A DNA stretch of 64,000 nucleotides, from the NCBI RefSeq assembly GCF_031455295.1, contig NZ_JAVDSL010000003.1, positions 1 to 64,000 of the forward strand, given 5' to 3'. The translations under genes were made by a program, and so were the position numbers. The notes under the pieces are model-generated. The model made no database searches, was not told where the DNA came from, and saw only the letters and a list, made by a program, of their open reading frames with translations. Position 1 is the stretch's first letter; every line of letters begins with the position of its first letter. This DNA comes from Leifsonia sp. 1010 (GTDB lineage Bacteria > Actinomycetota > Actinomycetes > Actinomycetales > Microbacteriaceae). Shown here piece by piece: positions 50,893-59,396 of this stretch.

Positions 50893-51564
50893 TCAGAACT
50901 CCCCGAGCCCCTTGCCGATCAGCACGACGCCGATCACGAGGAGCAGCACGGCCATGATGGTGGCGTTGTTGTAGACCAGCCAGGTGCGCAGGGATCCTAG
51001 CGGGCGGGCCATCCGCGCGGAGGCGGCCAGGTAGGCGATCACGGGGATGGCGACGGTGGATGCGGCGATGACCGTGTAGACGATCACCGCGACGACCGTC
51101 TCCGCCGTCGTCTGCGCGTCGGAGCCGATCGCGATGCCGGCGGCGACGCCCATAAGCAGGTTCTTCGGGTTGAGGGCGGAGAGCAGGAAGCCGAGCACGA
51201 GCGCTCGGGCGCCGGTCATCGTGTCGATCGCCGACATCCACTTCGGCAGCGCCGGTTCGGTCCCGACCCTCGGACGGTCGCGCCACTGCTGCACGGCGAG
51301 CACGAGCAGCAGCAGGCCCAGCACGATCTCGACGGTGCCCAGGATCGGCTTGGACTCGTCCGGGTCGCCCTGGGGGAGAACTGACGAGAGAAGGGCGAAC
51401 AGGACGACGGCGACGACGATGCCGAGCAGCCACCCCGCGAGGAACCCGACGCTCGTCCCGCGGGCCTTCGGCGACAGCAGCATGAGGATCGCCGCGATGA
51501 TCGGGACGGGGCTGATCGCGACACCGAGTGCAAGAGGGATGATGTCGCCGATCACTGGTCCCAT
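50893..51564 (-). CDS. GAP-family (Sap-like) integral membrane protein
   Basis: A 223-residue protein with six membrane segments (GDIIPLALGVAISPVPIIAAIL; ALVLGFLLSALNPKNLLMGVAAG) of the GAP family. The NPKNLLM loop is the characteristic element. It is a paralogue of the gene at 44667. The long upstream extension is a shadow. Confidence 0.8.
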   Translation of the reverse strand: MGPVIGDIIPLALGVAISPVPIIAAILMLLSPKARGTSVGFLAGWLLGIVVAVVLFALLSSVLPQGDPDESKPILGTVEIVLGLLLLVLAVQQWRDRPRVGTEPALPKWMSAIDTMTGARALVLGFLLSALNPKNLLMGVAAGIAIGSDAQTTAETVVAVIVYTVIAASTVAIPVIAYLAASARMARPLGSLRTWLVYNNATIMAVLLLVIGVVLIGKGLGEF

Positions 51565-51760
51565 GGATGCCCTGCCTTCTCGTGCCGTCGGCCGACGGCG
51601 GTGCGACGCGTCGCCTGCTGCACAGTGTGGGGGATGCGGGGGTGCGGGAGCTAGCCCGAATCGGTGCGCGATCTGCAACACTGTCGAAACGCGACGCCCG
51701 CGTTCGTAGCAGGGGTGGAGGCCGCCGCGAGGAGGCGGCCCGAAGGGAGAGGATGAGCGC

Positions 51761-52090
51761 ATGCAGTATCTCGTGAACGTCATCGACAGCCGCAGCAACT
51801 CGGGCACCGAAGAGGAGGCCGTCGCGATCGACGCCTTCAACGACAAGCTGCGGGCCGGCGGCCACTGGGTGTTCGCCGGCGGACTGGCCGACCCGTCCGT
51901 GTCCACCGTCATCGACGGGCGCGGCGACGAGCCCGTCTTCACCGACGGCCCGTTCGTCGAGGCGAAGGAGTGGGCGGCCGGGTTCTGGTTGATCGAAGCA
52001 CCCGACCTCGACGTCGCCCTGGCGCTGATGGCCGAGGGCTCCAAGGCCTGTAACCGCCGGCTCGAGGTGCGACCCCTCCTCGTCGTGTGA
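51761..52090 (+). CDS. DGPF (YCII-related) protein coupled to ECF42 sigma factor
   Basis: A 109-residue DGPF protein with FTDGPFVEAKEWAAGFWLIE near 61-80. It overlaps the sigma factor gene (GTGA at 52087-52090). This pairing is the known hallmark of ECF42 sigma factors, whose targets usually include DGPF genes. Confidence 0.88.
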   Translation: MQYLVNVIDSRSNSGTEEEAVAIDAFNDKLRAGGHWVFAGGLADPSVSTVIDGRGDEPVFTDGPFVEAKEWAAGFWLIEAPDLDVALALMAEGSKACNRRLEVRPLLVV

Positions 52091-53325
52091 CCACTCCTCG
52101 ACAGGTCACCGGCGCGCACGACGCCCTCACCCGGGCCCACCGCGAGGAGTGGGCGCGGGTCGTCGCCACGCTCGCCAAGCGGTTCGGCAGCCTCGATCTG
52201 GCGGAGGAGTCGGCCGCCGAGGCCTTCGCGACCGCAGCCGAGCGCTGGCCCATCGACGGCATCCCGCCGAATCCCGGCGCGTGGCTCACCACCACCGCCA
52301 CCCGCAAGGCGATCAACCGCATCCGCCGCGAGAGCACCCGCGACGCCCGGCACAGGGAGGCGCACCTCGTGTACGACACGCAGCCCCAGCCGGTCGGCGC
52401 GGTCGACGACGACCGGCTGCGGCTCATCTTCACGTGCTGTCATCCGGCTCTGGCCCTGGAGGCGCGGATCGCACTGACCCTGCGGATGGTGGGCGGCCTC
52501 AACGTGCCGGAGATCGCCCGCGCGTTCCTGGTCCAGGACACCACGATGGGCGCCCGTATCACCCGGGCGAAGGCGAAGATCGCGGCGGCGAACATCCCGT
52601 ACCGGCTGCCGACCGCTGAGGACCTGCCGCACCGGGTCTCCGGTGTGCTGACGGTGCTGTTCCTGATCTTCAACGAGGGATACCTCGCCTCCGGTCCCGA
52701 CACAGCCCCCGTTCGACGCGATCTCACACGGGAGGCGATCCGTCTCACGCGGCTGCTCCACGAACTCCTGCCGGACGACGGCGAGGTCACCGGGATGCTC
52801 GCGCTCATGCTCCTCAGCGAGGCGCGCAGCGACGCCCGCGTCTCATCCACCGGCGAGCTGGTGCCGCTGGGGGAGCAGGACCGCGGGATGTGGGATGCAT
52901 CCCTCATCGCCGAGGGTCACGCCCTGGTGCGCGAACGGCTCGCGTCGGGCGAGCCGGCCGGCCGGTACCAGCTGCTGGCGGCCATCAACGCCGTGCACAC
53001 GGACGGAGACGCGCCGGACTGGGCGCAGATCGTCACACTGTACGACCAGCTGTCGGTGCTCGATCCGTCGCCCATCGTCCGGCTGAACCGGGCGGTCGCG
53101 GTGGGGGAGCGCGACGGCCCGGAGGCCGGCCTCGCGCTGCTGGACGCGCTCGCCCCGCAGCTGTCTGCGTACCACCCGTTCCACGCGGCGCGCGCGATGC
53201 TGCTGGTGCGGCTGGGACGGGAGGTGGATGCGCGCGCCGCCTACGAGTCCGCGCTCGCGCTGACGGACAACGCGGCCGAGACCGCCTACCTTAACCGGCA
53301 GCTGGAGCACCTCGCCGCGCGCTGA
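52087..53325 (+). CDS. ECF42-type sigma factor with C-terminal TPR-like domain
   Basis: A 412-residue protein. Regions 2 and 4 occupy the first 180 residues (FGSLDLAEESAAEAFATAAERWP; LTLRMVGGLNVPEIARAFLVQDTTMGARITRAKAKI). The remaining 220 residues (FNEGYLASGPDTAPVRRDL; YQLLAAINAVHTDGDAPDW; HPFHAARAMLLVRLGREVDA) form the TPR-like extension required for ECF42 activity. No anti-sigma factor is encoded. Confidence 0.9.
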   Translation: MTTPRQVTGAHDALTRAHREEWARVVATLAKRFGSLDLAEESAAEAFATAAERWPIDGIPPNPGAWLTTTATRKAINRIRRESTRDARHREAHLVYDTQPQPVGAVDDDRLRLIFTCCHPALALEARIALTLRMVGGLNVPEIARAFLVQDTTMGARITRAKAKIAAANIPYRLPTAEDLPHRVSGVLTVLFLIFNEGYLASGPDTAPVRRDLTREAIRLTRLLHELLPDDGEVTGMLALMLLSEARSDARVSSTGELVPLGEQDRGMWDASLIAEGHALVRERLASGEPAGRYQLLAAINAVHTDGDAPDWAQIVTLYDQLSVLDPSPIVRLNRAVAVGERDGPEAGLALLDALAPQLSAYHPFHAARAMLLVRLGREVDARAAYESALALTDNAAETAYLNRQLEHLAAR

Positions 53326-53360
53326 CCGTGTGCGCCGGTCCGCCGCGGGCCGGGCGTGTC

Positions 53361-53440
53361 GTCGGAGATCCGCGCCTCAGCCTCCCTCATCTCCATCCCC
53401 ACCGCGGTGAGGCGGAGATTTCGGGCACTTTCTCCGACGG
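53361..53440. repeat. 80-bp nested inverted repeat
   Basis: Outer arms CGTCGGAGA/TCTCCGACG (53361-53369, 53432-53440), inner ATCTCC/GGAGAT and central CACCGCGGTG. It may terminate the ECF42 operon. Not clearly related to the other repeat families. Confidence 0.45.
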
Positions 53441-53514
53441 TGCGCCCACGGGAACCGGGCAGTGGTCGCCGGCTCTACTCAATCTGCCCTGATGGCATAC
53501 GCAGCGCACTACTC

Positions 53515-53540
53515 TATAGGCCCGATTCCGCCTGAGTAGG
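53515..53540 (+). promoter_or_regulatory. Promoter and CCTGAGTAGG motif of the surface locus
   Basis: A TATAGG -10-like box (53515-53520) is followed by CCTGAGTAGG (53531-53540). The same decamer lies before the LuxR gene at 60558. It may be a regulator-binding site; the -35 is not clear. Confidence 0.45.
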
Positions 53541-53604
53541 AGTAAGGGGCCGGTGATCCTGGGTGAGCTTCCCTTCGTGGAAGCGAACACCCGAAAGGAA
53601 CACT

Positions 53605-54243
53605 ATGACGAAACTTCGCAACGCCGTACTAGCCGGCGTTCTCGTGGCGGGGATCGGTGGCGCAGGTATGCTCGCGGCTGCCCCGGCGTACGCAGCACCA
53701 CCCACCGTGACCGGCGGCGGCGGAACGCTCGTAAGCGCCACGGGCTCCGCGGGCCAGACCTTGGACATGGCATTGAGCGGTCCGGTGTGGAACTTCAGTT
53801 CGCCGGTGGAGACCGTGTGGATCGATGTCACCGTGCCCGACGGCACGAATCCGATCAATCAGCGGATCGTCACGGACGGCCTCCGCTACACCCTTTACCA
53901 CCTCCCGACGTACCCGGCCAATGTGTGGCGTATCGCGGTGGATTCTCCCACCGGCGTCCCAGTCTCGATATCGAGTCTCAGCATTCCGACCTTCCAGATC
54001 GCCGAGATCACCCCGGGGGCGTTGCAGGGCACTGTTACGTACGACATCTATCAGGTCGGCTTAGACGGTGTGAACGAGTTGGTCACTGGCGAATTCCAGC
54101 CGTCGGCCACGTTCACCTGGACCGAGGACCAGCCCGACACCCCGGTCATCGCCCCGGCGATCGGCGGCGCAGCCGCCATCGCGGGCATCGGTCTCGCGGG
54201 CATCGTCCTCGTCCGACGCCGCCGCAACGCCGAGCAGGCTTAA
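53605..54243 (+). CDS. Secreted, C-terminally membrane-anchored surface protein
   Basis: A 212-residue protein. A signal peptide is cleaved after APAYA (residue 30). The mature part is beta-rich (TWIDVTVPDGTNPINQR; FTWTEDQPDTPV). Near the end PDTPVIAP is followed by a membrane helix and RRRRNAEQA, a sorting-signal-like tripartite tail without LPXTG. It is the first gene of the exosortase-containing locus, and its tail is a candidate substrate site. GAAAGGAAC precedes ATG 53605. Confidence 0.7.
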   Translation: MTKLRNAVLAGVLVAGIGGAGMLAAAPAYAAPPTVTGGGGTLVSATGSAGQTLDMALSGPVWNFSSPVETVWIDVTVPDGTNPINQRIVTDGLRYTLYHLPTYPANVWRIAVDSPTGVPVSISSLSIPTFQIAEITPGALQGTVTYDIYQVGLDGVNELVTGEFQPSATFTWTEDQPDTPVIAPAIGGAAAIAGIGLAGIVLVRRRRNAEQA

Positions 54244-54272
54244 CACTCCCACGAGATTGGACAGGTGACGTC

Positions 54273-54461
54273 ATGTACGGAACCGCAACCCCGATCGTCG
54301 GCGGGATCGCCGGCGCCACAGCCCTCGCCACGACCGGATTCGACGCCTTCGCCTACACGTTCGTAGCGGCCGCGTTCGTCCTGGTCGGGCTGGCGCTCGT
54401 GCGCGCCAACTACATCCGTCGGCGTCGCGCCACCCGCGCGGCGAAGGCCGCCTCGGCCTGA
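54273..54461 (+). CDS. Small single-span membrane protein
   Basis: A 62-residue protein: MYGTATPIVGGIAGATALATT, then a hydrophobic helix and YIRRRRATRAAKAA. The helix plus basic end imitates the tail of the previous protein. It lies 29 bp after it, and a terminator-like hairpin follows. Confidence 0.6.
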   Translation: MYGTATPIVGGIAGATALATTGFDAFAYTFVAAAFVLVGLALVRANYIRRRRATRAAKAASA

Positions 54462-54480
54462 CCGGCCGAGCAGAAGGACT

Positions 54481-54511
54481 CCCGGGGTCGCGTCCCTAGC
54501 GCGACCCCGGG
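54481..54511. terminator. Hairpin between surface-protein and exosortase genes
   Basis: Perfect 12-bp arms (54481-54492, 54500-54511) and a 7-nt loop. No T tract, so it may be a partial terminator giving higher levels of the first two genes. A second small hairpin (54562-54584) lies just before the exosortase ribosome site. Confidence 0.55.
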
Positions 54512-54598
54512 GCTCCGCCGGCCTCTCCGCGCGCCTCACACCCGTTCACCCGCCCACTGCCGTGGGCTGCTTTCCCGAGCCCACGAAGGAACCCGACG

Positions 54599-55195
54599 AT
54601 GTCCACCATCGCTCCCGCCACCCCCGCGCCCTCCCGGCGCGCCGCCCGTCGGCTGCTGACCGCCCTCCGCGTGCTCCTCGGCCTCGCCGTCGTCGCGCTC
54701 GGCATCCTCTTCCTCGTCAAGGAGTACTCCGCCCGCCTCCTCGAGGCGCAGGTCGGCGCCTGGCTGGTCGACAGGCTCTTCGCGACCAACGCCCTCCCAT
54801 CGCTCAGTGCAGGAACCCCGGCCGTCGTCTTCGGCGTCCACGACACGTTCCTCGCGCTGCGCATCACGATCGAGTGCTCGATCGCGCTCTACGCCGGCAG
54901 CATCGTCATCTTCGGCGGGCTGCTCCTGATGCTCCCGCGGCTGCGGACCGTCCGTGTCGTCGTGGCCACCGCCCTCGGTGCGGGTCTGATGATCTTGCTG
55001 AACCAGGTGCGGATCGTCGGCCTCGCGTGGGTGCTCTCCGAGTACGGACGCGACGGCTTCGAGTGGGCGCACAGTCTCGGCGGCAGCTTCCTGATGACCG
55101 CCGGTCTCGTCGTCAGCCTGGGCGTGTTCCTCGGGATCGTCCCGCGACGTCGCCCGCGCCGCCGCTTCCGCTCCACCAGGAAGTCGGTACGCTGA
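54599..55195 (+). CDS. Exosortase/archaeosortase-family transpeptidase
   Basis: A 198-residue polytopic protein with about five to six membrane segments. The family's three invariant residues are placed as expected: C93 in ITIECSIALY, R138 in LNQVRIVGLAW and H158 in FEWAHSLGGSF. Exosortases cleave tripartite C-terminal sorting signals (short motif, helix, basic cluster) and may attach proteins to a polysaccharide or lipid. The stop overlaps the GT2 start (TGATG), so both are coupled. Such enzymes are mainly known from Gram-negative EPS producers and archaea; a few actinobacterial forms exist. Confidence 0.8.
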   Translation: MSTIAPATPAPSRRAARRLLTALRVLLGLAVVALGILFLVKEYSARLLEAQVGAWLVDRLFATNALPSLSAGTPAVVFGVHDTFLALRITIECSIALYAGSIVIFGGLLLMLPRLRTVRVVVATALGAGLMILLNQVRIVGLAWVLSEYGRDGFEWAHSLGGSFLMTAGLVVSLGVFLGIVPRRRPRRRFRSTRKSVR

Positions 55196-56565
55196 TGGAC
55201 CTGCTCTTCCCCATCCTGAACACCATCGCCGGTGTCGTCATCTCCCTGTCGCTGGTGTACTTCCTCGCCGCCATGGGTGCCGGGATACACGAGCTCCGCA
55301 AGAACAAGACCAAGCTCGGCGTGCAGGGCGACGCCCGCTACGAGCAGCCGTTCCTCGACGAGCCGGAGACCTTCGACGTCTACTTCCTGGTGCCGTGCCT
55401 GAACGAGGAGGCCGTCATCGGCGCAACCGTCGCAGCCCTCGCCCCCGGTCGCCGCAGCACGACCATCGTCATCGACGACGCCTCCGACGACCGCACGGCC
55501 GAGGTCGCCCGCGAGCACGGCGGACCGAACACGATCGTCCTCAGCCGGCAGCTCCCGAACGCGCGCACCGGCAAGGGCGAGGCGCTCAACGACGCCTACC
55601 TGCTCGTCCGTCAGCTCGTCGAAGAGCGCGGCCAGGACCCGGCCCGCGTGCTCATCTGCGTCATGGATGCCGACGGCCGCCTCTCCGACGGCGCGCTCTC
55701 GCACGTCCTCCCGATCTTCGAGGACCCCAAGGTCGGCGGCCTGCAGCTCGCTGTGCGCATCCGCAACCGCAACACCAACTTCCTCACCCGCTTCCAGGAC
55801 TTCCAGTTCTGGTCGATGTCGGCCATCACGCAGTTCGGCCGCCGGAAGACCGGCACGGTCAGCCTGGGGGGCAACGGCCAGTTCACCCGCATGTCGGCCC
55901 TCGAAGGACTCGACGGGATGCCGTGGTCGGCGTCCCTCACCGAAGACCTCGACCTGGCCATCTCGCTGCTCATCAAGGGCTGGACGCTGGAGACGACTCC
56001 CGCGGCGTCGGTCGACCAGCAGGGCGTCGAGTCCCTTCGCCGGCTCATCGTCCAGCGCCGCCGCTGGTACCAGGGCCACATGACGGCGGGCAAGCGCATC
56101 GTCGACATCTGGAAGAACCCCGACCTGTCGAACGCGCGCATGTTCGAGATGTCCGCCTACCTCTCCGTGCCGTGGCTGTTCGACCTGCCCTGGTCGATCC
56201 TCTGGCACTGGCTGCTGTTCACGTTCATCGTCCGCGCCGACTCTGTGTTCTCGTACGTCGACGGCCCGCTGTCGCTCGTCGTCGGCCTGGTCGCCTGGTA
56301 CGTGCTCACGTTCGCGCCGTCGATCCTCACCACCGTCGTGTACCTCCGACGAGACCGTCGGGTCGGACTCGGCTGGGCGATCCTCATGGGTCACGCCTTC
56401 CTGGTCATGAACTACCTCTCGTTCGCCTGCGCCTGGGGAGCGCTGCTGCGGATGATCCAGGGCCGCACCGGGTGGGACAAGACCGCCCGGTCGGCCGAAC
56501 CTGGGGAAGCGACCGCATCCCCGTCCACCACCTCCGCGGCCGCCTCCGCGCCCGCGTCACACTAA
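55195..56565 (+). CDS. Processive family 2 glycosyltransferase
   Basis: A 456-residue membrane glycosyltransferase. It has one N-terminal helix, then the GT-A domain with DDASD at 94-98, DAD at 158-160, TED at 249-251 and QRRRW at 287-291, the D,D,D,QxxRW set of processive synthases (cellulose, hyaluronan, poly-GlcNAc). Three or four C-terminal helices form the export pore. With WecB it could make an aminosugar polymer. Confidence 0.88.
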   Translation: MDLLFPILNTIAGVVISLSLVYFLAAMGAGIHELRKNKTKLGVQGDARYEQPFLDEPETFDVYFLVPCLNEEAVIGATVAALAPGRRSTTIVIDDASDDRTAEVAREHGGPNTIVLSRQLPNARTGKGEALNDAYLLVRQLVEERGQDPARVLICVMDADGRLSDGALSHVLPIFEDPKVGGLQLAVRIRNRNTNFLTRFQDFQFWSMSAITQFGRRKTGTVSLGGNGQFTRMSALEGLDGMPWSASLTEDLDLAISLLIKGWTLETTPAASVDQQGVESLRRLIVQRRRWYQGHMTAGKRIVDIWKNPDLSNARMFEMSAYLSVPWLFDLPWSILWHWLLFTFIVRADSVFSYVDGPLSLVVGLVAWYVLTFAPSILTTVVYLRRDRRVGLGWAILMGHAFLVMNYLSFACAWGALLRMIQGRTGWDKTARSAEPGEATASPSTTSAAASAPASH

Positions 56566-56579
56566 GGAATCAACGAACA

Positions 56580-57164
56580 ATGAAGAGTATCCGCATCGGA
56601 CTCGTCGCCGCCGGCATCGGGGTCGTCCTCGCCACCTCCGGCGCCGGCCTCGCCTCCGCCGAGGAGGCCGCCCCGAAGAGCGAGCACGCGGTCGTCGCGA
56701 TCACCGCCCCCGTCGACTTCACCCGGGCCGACTCGAAGAATCCCGAGTTCCGCGGAACGGGCGCGCCGGGCGCATCCGTCGTCGTGGGAGACCCGCAGGG
56801 GACCGTACTGTGCGCGGCCAAGGTCACCGCCTCCGGCTGGTCGTGCACCTCGGTCGTCGACATGGGCGACGGCTCCACCTCCGTCACCGCGACCCAGAAC
56901 GCGTGGGGCGAGATCACCAGCGACGTCGCGACGTTCGAGGTCGCCCACCAGGAGAAGCCGCTGTTCGAGAACTGGATGATCCTCGGGGCCGCCAGTGTGC
57001 TCCTCGTCGTCGTCAGCGGCATCAGCCTGACCGTCGCGCGAGCGCGCAAGCGTCGTCGCGAGGCAGCGGAGAAGGCAGAAGGGAAGACCGCGGCCGGCAC
57101 CGCCACCCCGACCCGCGACCCGAAGGGCGCAGAGGCCTCCGCCGACCGCGTCCTGAGCCGGTGA
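56580..57164 (+). CDS. Secreted Ig-like protein with C-terminal membrane anchor
   Basis: A 194-residue protein. The signal peptide ends near SAEEA. One Ig-like domain (ITAPVDFTRADSKNPEFRGTG...WSCTSVVDMGDGSTSVT) precedes a membrane helix (WMILGAASVLLVVVSGISL) and a long basic tail (ARKRRREAAEKAEGK). The helix and basic cluster form another candidate exosortase tail. It overlaps the acyltransferase gene (GTGA). Confidence 0.75.
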   Translation: MKSIRIGLVAAGIGVVLATSGAGLASAEEAAPKSEHAVVAITAPVDFTRADSKNPEFRGTGAPGASVVVGDPQGTVLCAAKVTASGWSCTSVVDMGDGSTSVTATQNAWGEITSDVATFEVAHQEKPLFENWMILGAASVLLVVVSGISLTVARARKRRREAAEKAEGKTAAGTATPTRDPKGAEASADRVLSR

Positions 57165-59062
57165 GGGGCCGCAGCACCCTCGCGTCCGCCCTCCTCGCTC
57201 CCCGAGGGGGCGACGCGGGGCGATCCGGATTCCGCCACTACGCGGCGATCGACGGGCTGCGCGCGGTCGCCGTCCTGTCGATCGTCGTCTATCACACCGG
57301 CTTCTACACGAACGGGCTGTTCGGCGTCGACGTGTTCTTCGTCCTCTCGGGCGTCTTCGTCACCCTGATGCTGACGCGGGAGTACTTCCGCGGCGAGGTC
57401 CGCGTCGGCCGGTTCTACGCCCGGCGGGTGAAGCGGCTGCTGCCGGGGCTCGTCGTCACGCTCGCCATCACGGCCGTGCTGGTATGGATTCTCGGCTCAC
57501 CGACCGAACGCGCCGACTTCCTCCCGCACGCGCTCGCCTCGCTGGCGAACATCGCCAACTGGGAGCAGATCCTCAATGGCGACGCCTACTGGGAGGCGGT
57601 CGCGCCCGGCCCGCTGAGCCACATGTGGTCGCTCTCGGTGACCGAGCAGTTCTACCTGATCTGGCCGCCCATCCTGCTGCTCATCCTGTTCGTCCACCGG
57701 CGCGGCCGTCCGCTGACGGTCGCCACCCGGCCGACGCGCGTCGCCATCGCGGCCTGGGTGAGCACGGGGCTGTTCCTGCAGCTGTCGATCTGGACCGCGT
57801 ACGTCTTCTCCACCTCCGGCGCGGATCGCGCGTACCTCGGGACGGACACGCACGCCCTCAGCCTGGCCGCCGGGGTGACCACCGGCCTGATCATCGCGGC
57901 GCGCGAGCGGCGGCCGTTCGCCCGAACCGAACGCGGGCGCCGCGTCCTGGTGCGCTCGATCGTCGGTGTCGTCGCCGCCTTCCTCATCGTGCAGCTGAGC
58001 ATCGCCGCCGAGACGTACCAGGCGTCGTGGCTGTACTACGGCGGCCTCGCGGCCGTCGCGGTGTTCGCCGGGGTGCTGGTGTGGAGCCTGACCGGCCCGA
58101 GCATCCTCACCGCGTTCCTGAGCTGGACCGTACTCGTCACCCTCGGCCGCGCGTCGTACTCGATCTTCCTCGTCCACCTTCCGCTGATCTGGCTGGTCAG
58201 CACGCTGAACCCGGGCACTGCGCCGCTCGGGCTCCTCACCACTGTGCTGCCGCTCAGCGTCCTGTGCGGACTGGCGCTCCACTTCGCGGTCGCCGAGCCG
58301 CTGCGCCGCGCACGCTGGCGCAAGCCCGGCAGTCTGCTCGCCGCGACAGCGATCACGGTGTGCGCCACGCTGATCGCGCTGGCCGGCACGCCGCCCGCGC
58401 AGACGACGGCGGGCGGCGGAGTGCGCGTGCTCACCCTCGGCGACTCGCTCGGCGCCGACTTCGCCTCGGCGCTCGCGCTGGAGGAGGCGGGCGTCCGCAC
58501 CTCGGTCGTCGATCGCAGCGTCGGCGGATGCGGGATCTTCTCGCCCGAGCAGACCCGGACCCCGGAGGAGCCGGAGCTCGCGGTGCCGCGCGACTGCCTG
58601 CCCTGGGAGCAGCGCTACCGCGACGCGCTCGCGGAGGCCCATCCCGATATCGTGCTGATCACGCTCGGCTGGGATGCGGTCGGCCAGAAGCTCGACGGAA
58701 AGTGGACCGACCTGGCCCAGCCGGAGGCGCGCTCCCACTACCGGGCGCAGCTCGAGACCCTGCGCACGATCGTCGCCGCAGCGGGCGTTCCCGTGCTGCT
58801 CGCCAACTCCCGGCCCGACTCGCCCGTCACCGAGCCGGACGCGGCCGCCGCGCACGACGCCCTGATCGCCGAGTTCGTCGCCGCCACCCCCGAGGTCACC
58901 CTGCTCGACCTCAAGGGGAAGGTCTGCCCGAACGGACGCTGCACCACCTCCACGGCCGACGGAGACCCGCTGTATGTGGACGGCGTCCATTTCAGCGACG
59001 CGGGCCTGCGCGACATCGCCCCCTGGCTCGGCGCGGCGGTCGCGTACGCGGACCGCCGCTGA
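57161..59062 (+). CDS. OafA-type acyltransferase with C-terminal SGNH domain
   Basis: A 633-residue protein. Residues 25-400 form the ten-helix acyltransferase_3 domain (YAAIDGLRAVAVLSIVVYHTG; GVDVFFVLSGVF), and the last 220 the SGNH domain with LGDSLGADF and the DGVHFSDAG catalytic block. Such proteins O-acetylate cell-wall or secreted polysaccharides. GTG 57161 overlaps the previous stop. Confidence 0.88.
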   Translation: MRGRSTLASALLAPRGGDAGRSGFRHYAAIDGLRAVAVLSIVVYHTGFYTNGLFGVDVFFVLSGVFVTLMLTREYFRGEVRVGRFYARRVKRLLPGLVVTLAITAVLVWILGSPTERADFLPHALASLANIANWEQILNGDAYWEAVAPGPLSHMWSLSVTEQFYLIWPPILLLILFVHRRGRPLTVATRPTRVAIAAWVSTGLFLQLSIWTAYVFSTSGADRAYLGTDTHALSLAAGVTTGLIIAARERRPFARTERGRRVLVRSIVGVVAAFLIVQLSIAAETYQASWLYYGGLAAVAVFAGVLVWSLTGPSILTAFLSWTVLVTLGRASYSIFLVHLPLIWLVSTLNPGTAPLGLLTTVLPLSVLCGLALHFAVAEPLRRARWRKPGSLLAATAITVCATLIALAGTPPAQTTAGGGVRVLTLGDSLGADFASALALEEAGVRTSVVDRSVGGCGIFSPEQTRTPEEPELAVPRDCLPWEQRYRDALAEAHPDIVLITLGWDAVGQKLDGKWTDLAQPEARSHYRAQLETLRTIVAAAGVPVLLANSRPDSPVTEPDAAAAHDALIAEFVAATPEVTLLDLKGKVCPNGRCTTSTADGDPLYVDGVHFSDAGLRDIAPWLGAAVAYADRR

Positions 59063-59112
59063 CCGGCATCAACCGGCGGCCACCACCACTCACGACCGCT
59101 CACCGCATCCAC

Positions 59113-59272
59113 CACTCGCCGCCGCCCCACTCACCGCCGCCCCACTCACCGCCGCCGCATTCACCGCCGCCGCATTCACCGCCGCCGCATTCACCGCCGC
59201 CCCACTCACCGCCGCCGCACTCACCGCCGCCGCACTCACCGCCGCCGCACTCACCGCCGCCCCACTCACCAC
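59113..59272. repeat. 15-bp tandem repeat, about 10.5 copies
   Basis: CACTCACCGCCGCC(C/G) units start every 15 bp from 59113 to 59263, with C/T variation. The array is in the 334-bp gap between the acyltransferase and wecB, and is open in frame with wecB. Nothing else is seen in the gap. Confidence 0.9.
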
Positions 59273-59396
59273 CCCGGCCGACTACTCAGCCGCGCCGCCT
59301 GGGCCGCACATCCACTACCCAATGCCCGCCGATCCCGCGCTCAGCGCCCGGATCGCGGACAACGCTGAACCCGCCCCTGTTGAAAGGAACCCTCCC

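Noticed and set aside
59113-59272. CRISPR-like array
   Set aside because: The units are 15 bp with no spacers, and neighbours are not Cas genes.
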